Of a DNA stretch of 64,000 nucleotides, positions 56,464 to 64,000 are shown in pieces. The translations under genes were made by a program, and so were the position numbers. Origin of the DNA: Candidatus Xianfuyuplasma coldseepsis (GTDB lineage: Bacteria > Bacillota_I > Bacilli_A > Izemoplasmatales > Izemoplasmataceae); NCBI RefSeq assembly GCF_014023125.1, contig NZ_CP048914.1:1516698-1580697 (forward strand). The letters are read 5' to 3'. Below the pieces are notes generated by a model, which saw nothing but the letters and a program-made list of their open reading frames with translations, ran no database searches and was not told the origin of the DNA. Position 1 is the stretch's first letter; each line of letters opens with the position of its first letter.

Positions 56464-58251
56464 ATGTTTCTACCAGTATCCAAACAAGACCTAATCGATC
56501 GAGAAATCCAACAATTGGATTTTGTTTTTGTTAGTGGGGATGCCTATATTGATCACCCATCATTTGGTGCCGCGATTATTTCACGATGGCTAGAACGTCA
56601 TGGATATACCGTTGGAATGATACCGCAACCACAAACAGACGAGGATTATAGTCAACTTGGCACACCACGATTAGGTTTTTTAGTTAGCAGTGGGAATATT
56701 GATTCGATGGTGAATCATTACTCGGTGTCTAAAAGGCGACGGAAGAAAGATTCTTATAGCCCTGGAGGAAAAATGGGTCTTCGTCCCGATTATGCAACGA
56801 TTGTGTATGGACAAACATTGCGGAAATTATTTCCTCACACGCCCATAATAATTGGTGGTATTGAAGCCAGCTTGCGACGTTTTGCCCATTATGATTATTG
56901 GTCAGATAGTGTCCGAAAAAGTATTCTTATTGATAGTAAAGCTGATTTGTTACTATATGGAATGAGTGAGAAGAGCATTATCGAAGTAGCTGATTCGCTC
57001 GATAGTGGATTGGCGATTCGTGACATTATTTTTGTACGGGGAACCGTCTATAAAACGAGTAAAGAATCATACCTTCCACAGAAACGTGTTAATCTACCGT
57101 CCTATGATGCAATTTTGTCGGATAAAAAAGAATATGCCAAGAGTTTTGCAATCAAATATCAACACATTGATTCGATTTCAGCAAGACCATTAATGGAAGC
57201 CTATCGATATCATTATATCGTACAAAATCCACCGCATGAACCATTAACTCAATCCGAGATGGATCAAGTATACGATCTACCATTCGAACGAGATGTACAT
57301 CCCATGCATGAAGCTGTTGGTCATGTACCAGCAATTGATGAAGTCAAGTTTTCAATTATTAGCAATCGTGGATGCTATGGTGGATGTAGTTTTTGTGCCC
57401 TAACTTATCATCAAGGACGAGTAATCCAAAGTCGTTCAAAAGAATCCATTGTTAATGAAGCGAAAATCATTACTGCAGACAAAGACTTTAAAGGGTATAT
57501 ACACGATATTGGTGGACCAACAGCGAATTTTTATGACATCGCTTGTACCAAACAAACCACTCATGGTGTTTGTTTGAACAAACAATGTTTGTCGGATAAA
57601 CCATGTTCACAGCTTGAGGTATCTCATAAGAACTATCTGGATATTCTCCGAGAAGTTCGTCAATTGAACCATGTTAAAAAAGTGTTTGTTCGTAGTGGTA
57701 TACGATACGATTATGTCCTTTATGATAATGATGAATCATTCTTCAAAGAGTTGGTTCAACATCATGTTTCAGGACAACTCAAAGTTGCACCAGAACATGT
57801 GAGTGATCGTGTATTGGATGTGATGAATAAACCACAACGAGACCTATACGATCGTTTTGTAAAACGATTCTATGAGCTAAATAAACGTTATAACAAAGAA
57901 CAATATTTAGTTCCATATCTAATGAGTAGTCATCCTGGAAGTACGTTACATGATGCAATTGAACTAGCGTGTTATGTTCGCGATTTGGGATATAACCCTG
58001 AACAAGTCCAAGATTTCTATCCAACACCGGGTACATTGTCAACAGCAATGTACTATACTGGTTTGGATCCGCGAACCATGGAACCGATATATGTCCCAAA
58101 AACCAAACATGAAAAAGCGATGCAACGAGCACTGATTCAATATCGCAATCCTAAAAACTATTATCTTGTAAAAGAAGCTTTGGAAACAGCAAACCGGACG
58201 GATTTGATTGGGTATGATGCTCGGTGTTTAATTGTACCAAATCGTAAATAA
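56464..58251 (+). CDS. YgiQ family radical SAM protein
   Basis: 595 aa. A YgiQ-specific N-terminal domain (FVFVSGDAYIDHPSFGAAIISRWLE) precedes the radical SAM core, whose cluster motif is CYGGCSFC (about 305-312), and a C-terminal cysteine set CTKQTTHGVCLNKQCLSDKPC. A DUF3362-like end is present (QYRNPKNYYLVKEAL). Function unknown. GTGGTGAG precedes the ATG. Part of the mtnN-DUF45 transcription unit. Confidence 0.92.
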   Translation: MFLPVSKQDLIDREIQQLDFVFVSGDAYIDHPSFGAAIISRWLERHGYTVGMIPQPQTDEDYSQLGTPRLGFLVSSGNIDSMVNHYSVSKRRRKKDSYSPGGKMGLRPDYATIVYGQTLRKLFPHTPIIIGGIEASLRRFAHYDYWSDSVRKSILIDSKADLLLYGMSEKSIIEVADSLDSGLAIRDIIFVRGTVYKTSKESYLPQKRVNLPSYDAILSDKKEYAKSFAIKYQHIDSISARPLMEAYRYHYIVQNPPHEPLTQSEMDQVYDLPFERDVHPMHEAVGHVPAIDEVKFSIISNRGCYGGCSFCALTYHQGRVIQSRSKESIVNEAKIITADKDFKGYIHDIGGPTANFYDIACTKQTTHGVCLNKQCLSDKPCSQLEVSHKNYLDILREVRQLNHVKKVFVRSGIRYDYVLYDNDESFFKELVQHHVSGQLKVAPEHVSDRVLDVMNKPQRDLYDRFVKRFYELNKRYNKEQYLVPYLMSSHPGSTLHDAIELACYVRDLGYNPEQVQDFYPTPGTLSTAMYYTGLDPRTMEPIYVPKTKHEKAMQRALIQYRNPKNYYLVKEALETANRTDLIGYDARCLIVPNRK

Positions 58252-58309
58252 TTTAGACATTGCAGTTATTATTTAGTATAATAATAACGAAGGAAATGAG
58301 GCGAATGAT

Positions 58310-58870
58310 ATGATTCAATATCTCTTAAAAACAACACGATTTATACCGAATGAGTTTCATCATTCCTTTTTTGATATTAATTTTCAATTGTTATACGATA
58401 AAGGATTCCGCTACATCATAACCGATCTTGACAATACCTTGATTTCGTATGATGAATCACAACCAACAGAAACCATTAAAAACACATTCATCAAATTACA
58501 AGAGATGGGGTTTACGCTCGTATTACTATCCAATAATCACACAGAACGAATTAACACCTTTTGTCACGAATTACACGTGGATGGTTTTGCGAATGCGAAA
58601 AAACCATTTAGATATGGATTTCAAAAAGCACTACGTAGTATGGATGGGGCGACAAAAGATAAAACTGTCATTATCGGGGATCAATTGATGACTGATATAT
58701 GGGGGGCAAATCGTTTTGGCTCGTACAGTATTTTGGTAAATCCGTTAAAACGTAAAACCGAAAAATGGTATACAAAAATGAATCGTAAGTTGGAAGCAAA
58801 AATGCTTCAAAGAATCCAACACAAACATCCATCAATCTATCAATCATTACAATTGTCAGAAAGGACTTAG
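58310..58870 (+). CDS. yqeG: YqeG family HAD phosphatase
   Basis: 186 aa, HAD IIIA family. Catalytic DLDNTL at 39-44 (nucleophile Asp39, acid Asp41), VLLSNNHTERI (motif II) and IIGDQLMTDIWGAN (motif III). Relatives act on phosphatidylglycerol phosphate or unknown substrates. First gene of a conserved yqeG-yqeH-yqeK-rsfS-yqeM operon; TATAAT lies in the gap upstream. Confidence 0.92.
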   Translation: MIQYLLKTTRFIPNEFHHSFFDINFQLLYDKGFRYIITDLDNTLISYDESQPTETIKNTFIKLQEMGFTLVLLSNNHTERINTFCHELHVDGFANAKKPFRYGFQKALRSMDGATKDKTVIIGDQLMTDIWGANRFGSYSILVNPLKRKTEKWYTKMNRKLEAKMLQRIQHKHPSIYQSLQLSERT

Positions 58871-58871
58871 C

Positions 58872-59966
58872 ATGGAAGAATTACATTGTATCGGTTGTGG
58901 TAGTGTCCTACAAAGCCACGATCCCAAAAAGCCAGGATTTATTCCAAGCAGTGCACTAGCTAAATCAGACGAAGACATCATTTGTCGTCGTTGTTTTCGG
59001 TTGAAACACTACAATGAAATCTTACCAATTGAAGTAACTCAAGATGATTTTTATGAAATCATTTCGAACATAGGTGAAACGGATAGTTTGGTCGTAATGA
59101 TTATTGATATCTTTGATATTGAAGGGTCGTTGATACCTCAAATAAATAAACTGACCAATCATAATGATTGTGTTGTATTAGTGAACAAGAGAGATTTGCT
59201 TCCGAAAAGTGTTAGTGAGCGTAAACTATTGCACCATTTACGTAAAATTTTAGCAGACTCTAATTTAAGACCATTAGAAATATTCATTATGAGTGCAAAA
59301 AGATATCATAATATCGACACTGTTATGGAAGCGATATCTAACATATCAGGGAATCGCGACATTTATGTTGTCGGTGCCACAAATGTAGGAAAATCCACTT
59401 TTATTAACACGTTACTAAAATCTTATGCCGCGTCATCAAATGATATCATTACGGTAAGCGAACATATGGGAACAACACTAAACGTTATAAAGATTCCATT
59501 TGACCACAATTATATCATCGATACTCCTGGAATCTATAATGATCATCAGATTGGTAATTATTTATCACCCGAATCCTTAAAAATAATTACACCAAAAAAG
59601 GAAATCAAACCGCGGAGCTTTCAATTGAATCCACAACAAACACTTTTTATTAATGGATTTGCGAGGATTGACTTTGTTGAAGGTCCATGGACGTCATTTA
59701 TATGCTATTTTGCACCGATGATAAAAATCCATCGTACAAAGTTAAGTAACGCGGATGATCTTTATAAAAATAGACGTTTTGACGTATTAAAGTATCCACT
59801 ACAAGAGGAATCGTTTGCTCTAATCCCGCATCAACTACAAATCCCTACAGGAAAACATGATTTGATTTTACCGGGATTGGGATTTATTACGATTATAGGT
59901 CCCGCCAAAATCATTGCCCATGTCCATCAAAAGACAATGCCATATATTCGTGAGGCACTAATATGA
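58872..59966 (+). CDS. yqeH: Ribosome biogenesis GTPase YqeH
   Basis: 364 aa, circularly permuted GTPase for 30S assembly. N-terminal zinc finger C6-x2-C9 and C38-x2-C41; G4 VNKRDLL near 98, G5 SAK, G1 GATNVGKSTFIN near 167 and G3 DTPG near 215; C-terminal RNA-binding domain. Starts 1 nt after yqeG and overlaps yqeK by 4 nt. The yqeI gene that usually follows is missing. Confidence 0.95.
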   Translation: MEELHCIGCGSVLQSHDPKKPGFIPSSALAKSDEDIICRRCFRLKHYNEILPIEVTQDDFYEIISNIGETDSLVVMIIDIFDIEGSLIPQINKLTNHNDCVVLVNKRDLLPKSVSERKLLHHLRKILADSNLRPLEIFIMSAKRYHNIDTVMEAISNISGNRDIYVVGATNVGKSTFINTLLKSYAASSNDIITVSEHMGTTLNVIKIPFDHNYIIDTPGIYNDHQIGNYLSPESLKIITPKKEIKPRSFQLNPQQTLFINGFARIDFVEGPWTSFICYFAPMIKIHRTKLSNADDLYKNRRFDVLKYPLQEESFALIPHQLQIPTGKHDLILPGLGFITIIGPAKIIAHVHQKTMPYIREALI

Positions 59967-60544
59967 TCAAGCGGATTATTGCAGATTTGGAAGTAGCTTA
60001 CGATCATAAACCACACCGACTTGATCATGTCTTTGGCGTTCGCGATATCGCCTTGAAATTTGGACGACAATTCAATTGCAATTTAGAATGGTTGGAAATT
60101 GCGGCATTATTACACGATATAACAAAATATGAATCAGAAGAATTTCATCGGACGATGATTAAACAATATTATGATGATGCAGAAATGATTCTCAATGAGT
60201 ACAATACCAACATCTTACATGCATTTAGTGCAGCGGTTGTTGCACGTACAAAATATGGAATAACCAATGAAGAAATTTTGAATGCTATTACCCATCATAC
60301 CATCGGTCGACCTGGAATGAGTATATACGAAGAAATCCTATTCCTTAGTGATTATATCGAACCGAACCGCACATATGAATCATGTGTTCGTGTACGTAAA
60401 ATTGCCGATCATGCATTTGTAAAAGCGATATATGTTGCCATGCAGGATTCGATAAATCACCATGAAAAACAACAAGCATTGGTCCCGAATACAGCCTATC
60501 AGGCACTACAATATTATCAACACAAATTGGAGGAACAAGAGTGA
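59963..60544 (+). CDS. yqeK: YqeK family HD hydrolase (Ap4A)
   Basis: 193 aa with the HD site: His22 (LDHVFGVRD), His51-Asp52 (ALLHDITKY), THHT near 109 and LFLSDYIEPNR. YqeK proteins split diadenosine tetraphosphate into ADP in an iron-dependent way. nadD, which often precedes it, is not here. ATGA overlap upstream, GTGA overlap downstream. Confidence 0.93.
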   Translation: MIKRIIADLEVAYDHKPHRLDHVFGVRDIALKFGRQFNCNLEWLEIAALLHDITKYESEEFHRTMIKQYYDDAEMILNEYNTNILHAFSAAVVARTKYGITNEEILNAITHHTIGRPGMSIYEEILFLSDYIEPNRTYESCVRVRKIADHAFVKAIYVAMQDSINHHEKQQALVPNTAYQALQYYQHKLEEQE

Positions 60545-60879
60545 AAAAAATCGAAGTTATTTTACAAGCGTTAGAGGATGTTAAGTTGCAAGATGTGGAG
60601 GTTTATGATATGAAAGAAAAATCCCCTTTCTTTGATTACTTAATCATTTCTAGTGCTACCAATAATCGACAATTACAAGCATCGATTCAACATGTAACCG
60701 ACAACCTAGCAAAGCATTCGTTTTCCCACCCGCGGATTGAAGGTAAAAATTCAAATAGTTGGATCTTAATCGATGCAAAGGATATTATTGTCAATGTCTT
60801 TACCAAAGAAGAACGTGAATTTTACAACCTAGAAAAAATGCTGGTAGAAATCCGAAAATTATCGCCACAAGAATTATAA
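60541..60879 (+). CDS. rsfS: Ribosome silencing factor RsfS
   Basis: 112 aa; binds L14 and blocks subunit joining in slow growth. Typical segments are DYLIISSATNNRQLQASIQHV, RIEGKNSNSWILIDAKDIIVNVF and EEREFYNLEKM (the invariant Y-x-L). GTG start coupled to the yqeK stop; AGGAACAAGA site. The next ATG overlaps its TAA by one base. Confidence 0.94.
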   Translation: MKKIEVILQALEDVKLQDVEVYDMKEKSPFFDYLIISSATNNRQLQASIQHVTDNLAKHSFSHPRIEGKNSNSWILIDAKDIIVNVFTKEEREFYNLEKMLVEIRKLSPQEL

Positions 60880-61547
60880 TGATATTTGATCGATTAGCAC
60901 CTTATTACGATCAATTTGTTGATCAGGACTTGAATGATCTCTATATTAAATACATCGATAAATTCGGAATAAAAGGAACCGTCATTGACCTTGGTACCGG
61001 GACAGGACCTCTTGCTGTAGATCTAGCTCAGAAAGGCTATTTTGTAACTGCAACGGATATTTCCACTGAAATGTTGGAACGAGCAAACAATAATGCGGTT
61101 CTATCCAATGTAAAAATTCATTTCTTTGTTCACAATATTGTGGATCCATTGCGTCAAGTCTATGATAATTTAATCATGTCCAGTGACGTTATAAATTACT
61201 TGGATAATAAGGAAGATGTTCTTCAAACATTCCAAAACATGTGTGCTGCAATGCATGAGAATAGTATCTTTATTTTTGACTTTATTCATACTGCTTATGT
61301 GGAAAAAATTCATAATTTCCAACAAGATATCCTCCTTGATGATGATGTATTACAGTGGCGCGTATCAAAGACCAATATACCAAATCAGATAAAACATACG
61401 CTACGATTTGGACGTGAGACAGAAACACATATTCAAACCACATTCCCTACAAGAGAGTATCGCCAATTACTACTGGATGCAGGGTTGACTGTGATTAAGA
61501 AAAAACGCACCGATGAACGAGTTATTTTTGTGTGTAAACGAAAATAA
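60879..61547 (+). CDS. YqeM-like SAM-dependent methyltransferase
   Basis: 222 aa. SAM motif I VIDLGTGTGPLAVDLAQKG near 37, ATDIS (motif II) and a core IMSSDVINYL. It occupies the place of Bacillus yqeM, the last gene of the operon. Target unknown. The stop is inside the terminator stem. Confidence 0.9.
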   Translation: MIFDRLAPYYDQFVDQDLNDLYIKYIDKFGIKGTVIDLGTGTGPLAVDLAQKGYFVTATDISTEMLERANNNAVLSNVKIHFFVHNIVDPLRQVYDNLIMSSDVINYLDNKEDVLQTFQNMCAAMHENSIFIFDFIHTAYVEKIHNFQQDILLDDDVLQWRVSKTNIPNQIKHTLRFGRETETHIQTTFPTREYRQLLLDAGLTVIKKKRTDERVIFVCKRK

Positions 61548-61556
61548 CTCGTTTTA
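61516..61556 (+). terminator. Terminator of the yqeG-yqeM operon
   Basis: 13-bp stem AACGAGTTATTTT/AAAATAACTCGTT followed by TTTT. Confidence 0.85.
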
Positions 61557-61558
61557 AA

Positions 61559-61587
61559 TTGACATTTATAAAAATAGAATATATAAT
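61559..61587 (+). promoter_or_regulatory. Promoter of the ArsR-DUF2087 gene
   Basis: Perfect consensus TTGACA, 17-nt spacer, TATAAT. Confidence 0.92.
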
Positions 61588-61628
61588 ATAAATTGATGAG
61601 TATAAAAATAAAAAAGGGGGAATCGTTT

Positions 61629-62171
61629 GTGGAGTACGAAAAAGTATTCAAAGTACTATCCGATAAATCACGCCTTAGGATACTTGCGACATTATTGAAG
61701 GAACCGATGTATGTCGAGTTATTAGCCAATCGATTAGATCTACATCCATCCACTGTATCGTTTCACTTGAAGAAACTTGAACGAGCTGGTATGGTTTCGA
61801 GTGTTAAAGAACAGTATTATGTCATGTACAGTATCAATAAAAAAGTGTTAAATATTAATGTGATGCAAATATTGTCAAGTATGAGAACATCGTCACAAAC
61901 AGAGGAAGAACGAGAAGAAGAATACAATCAAAAAATTTTATCGAACTTTTTTAAAGACGGTATACTTCAGTCGATACCTGTACAACTAAAAAAACGTAAG
62001 ATCGTACTAGAAAAGATTGCTCAATCATTTGATTGTAATCGTACCTATACAGAAAAAGAGGTAAATCACATCATCAGCGATTTTCATCCTGATTTTTGTA
62101 CAATACGACGTGAATTCATCATGAATAAAATGTTTACGCGAGAAAATGGAATATATCAAAAAATAAAATAA
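61629..62171 (+). CDS. ArsR-type HTH regulator with C-terminal DUF2087 domain
   Basis: 180 aa. HTH at about 5-75 (VLSDKSRLRILATLL ... LANRLDLHPSTVSFHLKKLERAGMV), then DUF2087 at about 115-175 (PVQLKKRKIVLEKIAQSF ... TYTEKEVNHIISDFHPDFCTIRREFI). GTG 61629 is chosen because AAGGGGG lies 8 nt before it; a TTG/ATG at 61593-61596 would be only a few nt from the transcription start. It has no metal-ligand CxC of classic ArsR. The effector is unknown. Confidence 0.85.
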   Translation: MEYEKVFKVLSDKSRLRILATLLKEPMYVELLANRLDLHPSTVSFHLKKLERAGMVSSVKEQYYVMYSINKKVLNINVMQILSSMRTSSQTEEEREEEYNQKILSNFFKDGILQSIPVQLKKRKIVLEKIAQSFDCNRTYTEKEVNHIISDFHPDFCTIRREFIMNKMFTRENGIYQKIK

Positions 62172-62193
62172 GCATATTTGCTTATTTTTTTTT
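62166..62193 (+). terminator. Terminator of the ArsR-DUF2087 gene
   Basis: AAATAAGCA-TATT-TGCTTATTT followed by a long T run. Confidence 0.9.
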
Positions 62194-62238
62194 ATAAATT
62201 ACCATCATTTATAAGTACTATCTATATGAGGTGATTGC

Positions 62239-62808
62239 ATGAAAGTGTACATCCAAAAATATGGAATTTATGCAGTTGTATTTGTGTTTGTAGTAGTGGT
62301 TATAGTAAGTATGATAAGAAAACCAGAAGAATCAGAGGAAGAGTTTACACCTTATATCGTCAATAATGAACAAGAGGTTAAAAAAACGTTCATATATGTG
62401 GACTTAAAAGGAGCTGTAATGTTTCCTGGTGTTTATAAGGTTGAACATAACAGTCGATTATTCCAGGTTGTTGAGAGAGCTGGTGGTTTGATAGCTAATG
62501 CTGATGGAAATGCGATTAATTTAAGTATGATCCTAAAAGATCAAGATGTAATCTACATCCCAACAAATGATGAAGAATATCCGAATATTCTCGATCAGAC
62601 AGATAACAATTATGGTGGTGTGATTAATATCAATACAGCGTCGCTAGAGGTGTTGCAAACTCTAAGTGGTATCGGACCAGCAACAGCACAAAGTATTATT
62701 GACTACAGAACGGAAAATGGTGCTTTTGTATCTATTGACGACATATTAAACGTAAGTGGTATTGGTGAGGCAACGTTTGCTGAAATTCAAGAATTTATTA
62801 CAGTTTAG
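62239..62808 (+). CDS. comEA: Competence DNA receptor ComEA
   Basis: 189 aa. One membrane helix (about 8-28), an SLBB domain (about 50-110: YVDLKGAVMFPGVYKVEHNSRLFQ) and a C-terminal double helix-hairpin-helix (125-189: INTASLEVLQTLSGIGPATAQSIIDYR ... VSGIGEATFAEIQEF). ComEA binds incoming double-stranded DNA outside the membrane in natural transformation. ATATGAGGTG site. The comEC gene begins inside its 3' end. Confidence 0.94.
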   Translation: MKVYIQKYGIYAVVFVFVVVVIVSMIRKPEESEEEFTPYIVNNEQEVKKTFIYVDLKGAVMFPGVYKVEHNSRLFQVVERAGGLIANADGNAINLSMILKDQDVIYIPTNDEEYPNILDQTDNNYGGVININTASLEVLQTLSGIGPATAQSIIDYRTENGAFVSIDDILNVSGIGEATFAEIQEFITV

Positions 62809-64000
62809 ATATCGATTTATATATATTGCTATTGCATTAACAATAGTTATATTAGTGTTGAGTAACTGGATATTCTTACTTCTTGTACCGCCATATGTTG
62901 TTTATATTGGTAAAAATCATAGGGATTTATTCAAAATAATCATAGTGATTTTAGCGATGTACTTAGTTTCAACAACTATTTTTAATGTTCAACAGATTGA
63001 AAATACTGGACAATACAAAGTAAAGGTTTTAAAATATAATAAAAAAGACGATTATTGTAGAATTATTGCTCGCTATAAATTAAAAACGGTCAATGTATAT
63101 ACAGATTGTGTAGTAGATGTTTTGATAGGGTCGACATACATAATTAAGGGCCAAGTTAGTGAATCTGACAAGGTAACAATCCCAAATACGTTTGACTATA
63201 AAAAATATCTTGCATCACAAAACATACGCTACATTGTATATGCGGAAACCTTAGAGTTTCACCGATCTGGTATTTCTATTTATCAGTTGAGTGAAATTGT
63301 CAATCAGTATATAGAAACGAACTTACCATTATCTAAAGGATATATTAAAACATTCCTTCTTGCAGATAAAAGTGAAATTGACCAGGAAGTAATTAACGGT
63401 ATAAATTACCTGGGGATTTCTCACCTTTTTGCAGTAAGTGGTTATCATATAGGTTTGCTTGTGATTGCACTGAGAAAGGTCTTGAAACGTGTTATTAACA
63501 ATGTAACAATAATAGATATTGTCATTAGTTTTGTATTAGTATTATATCTTATAATCACTTCATTTTCCGCATCTGTTACGAGAGCAGTTTTATTGTTTCT
63601 ACTAATGAAACTGAACAAACAATATAAATTGAGATATTCAGTTCTTGACATATTATCGCTAATTTATATCGGTTTACTGATCATGCGACCATACTATTAT
63701 AATAATATGGGCTTTGTATTAAGTTTCATAATAACGTATACTATTATTTTAGCGAAAAACATACTTGTCAATCAATCCAAATCAAACGCCATAATAATTG
63801 TTAGTGGGATCGCTTTTCTTGTGTCATTTCCGATAATACTAAATGCGAATTATCAAATTAATCTGTTTACATTAAATATGAATATTATTATGGTAATTAT
63901 AATGACAGTTGTAGTCCTTCCATTAACATATATAGCATTTATAGTACCTGTGTTAGATACATTGCTACATCGTATATATACTCTATTTGAAGCAATAGTT
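62777..64000 (+). CDS. comEC: Competence DNA channel ComEC, partial (5' part)
   Basis: Open from TTG 62777 to the window edge with no stop: 408 codons of a larger protein. GGTGAGG lies 6 nt before this TTG, which is 32 nt inside comEA; no ATG is in a better place. Two membrane helices come first (FIYIAIALTIVILVLSNW), then an OB-like extracytoplasmic part, then the Competence domain with LGISHLFAVSGYHIGLL, the hallmark of the DNA-translocation channel. It carries single-stranded DNA through the membrane. The C-terminal metallo-lactamase-like domain, if present, would lie beyond the window. Confidence 0.92.
   Translation, partial: MLKFKNLLQFRYRFIYIAIALTIVILVLSNWIFLLLVPPYVVYIGKNHRDLFKIIIVILAMYLVSTTIFNVQQIENTGQYKVKVLKYNKKDDYCRIIARYKLKTVNVYTDCVVDVLIGSTYIIKGQVSESDKVTIPNTFDYKKYLASQNIRYIVYAETLEFHRSGISIYQLSEIVNQYIETNLPLSKGYIKTFLLADKSEIDQEVINGINYLGISHLFAVSGYHIGLLVIALRKVLKRVINNVTIIDIVISFVLVLYLIITSFSASVTRAVLLFLLMKLNKQYKLRYSVLDILSLIYIGLLIMRPYYYNNMGFVLSFIITYTIILAKNILVNQSKSNAIIIVSGIAFLVSFPIILNANYQINLFTLNMNIIMVIIMTVVVLPLTYIAFIVPVLDTLLHRIYTLFEAIV

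Noticed and set aside
1-64000. TGA as tryptophan (code 4, as in Mycoplasma)
   Set aside because: Many genes end at TGA exactly where the next gene starts (ATGA, GTGA overlaps), and Trp is encoded by TGG throughout.
1-64000. Mobile elements, prophage, CRISPR array or rRNA operon
   Set aside because: No transposase, integrase or phage structural gene, no regularly spaced direct repeats and no rRNA-like stretch was seen.

Overview
The window is 64 kb of a low-GC, densely packed Gram-positive-type (Bacillota/Mycoplasmatota) chromosome that uses the standard bacterial code: TGA ends many genes, often as ATGA or GTGA overlaps with the next start. Gene order follows Bacillus blocks: rsgA-rpe-thiN with rpmB and fakA, recG-plsX-rnc, dnaD-nth, ylbM/tmcAL-yceD-rpmF, alaS-ruvX-yrzB-yrrM-N-O-udk-greA-mtnN, yqeG-yqeH-yqeK-rsfS-yqeM and comEA-comEC. 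Several blocks have lost members (fapR/fabD/fabG/acpP, asp23, ireB, yqeI, nadD) and rsmH stands outside any cell-wall cluster. This fits a streamlined lineage near the Mollicutes, such as Izemoplasma/Haloplasma relatives. The placement is inferred from gene content and order only.

Layout. 0-16 kb: regulator and transporter units (PadR-DUF2812, MocR regulator next to pdxST, TetR with a MacB-like ABC exporter, EamA, luciferase-like oxidoreductase), SRAP protein, RlmN, an acidic secreted protein coupled to a YedZ-like haem membrane protein, and a CPA2 antiporter. 16-27.5 kb: a second TetR behind a long dyad-rich control region, then ribosome biogenesis, lipid and DNA repair housekeeping. 27.6-37.6 kb: an HTH-TPR regulator, Mrp, TmcAL, L32, RsmH, two tRNA-Gly genes, RDD protein, pyrophosphatase-OsmC, MgtE, and a Cys-less EIIB-like protein with HPr.

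37.7-41.5 kb holds the most unusual content. Two paralogous HTH plus helical-repeat regulators of RRNPP (PlcR/Rgg-like) architecture flank an unannotated 43-codon secreted peptide gene and a 92-aa orphan protein. The peptide has a signal sequence, an acidic spacer and the C-terminus ELLPIRY, laid out like the Bacillus PapR pheromone precursor. I read this as a candidate peptide quorum-sensing cassette. One of the regulators lies directly behind trpS, which has a tryptophan T-box.

41.5-64 kb: PepF, Spx, GAPDH, RecD2, alaS with an alanine T-box, tRNA-modifying U32 proteins, udk behind two competing hairpins, GreA, MtnN, YgiQ, the yqe block, an ArsR-DUF2087 regulator, and comEA with the 5' part of comEC running off the window.

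Most genes have short leaders and many start from extended -10 promoters of the form TATGATATAAT. Compact intrinsic terminators often overlap stop codons. No insertion sequence, prophage, CRISPR array or rRNA gene was seen.
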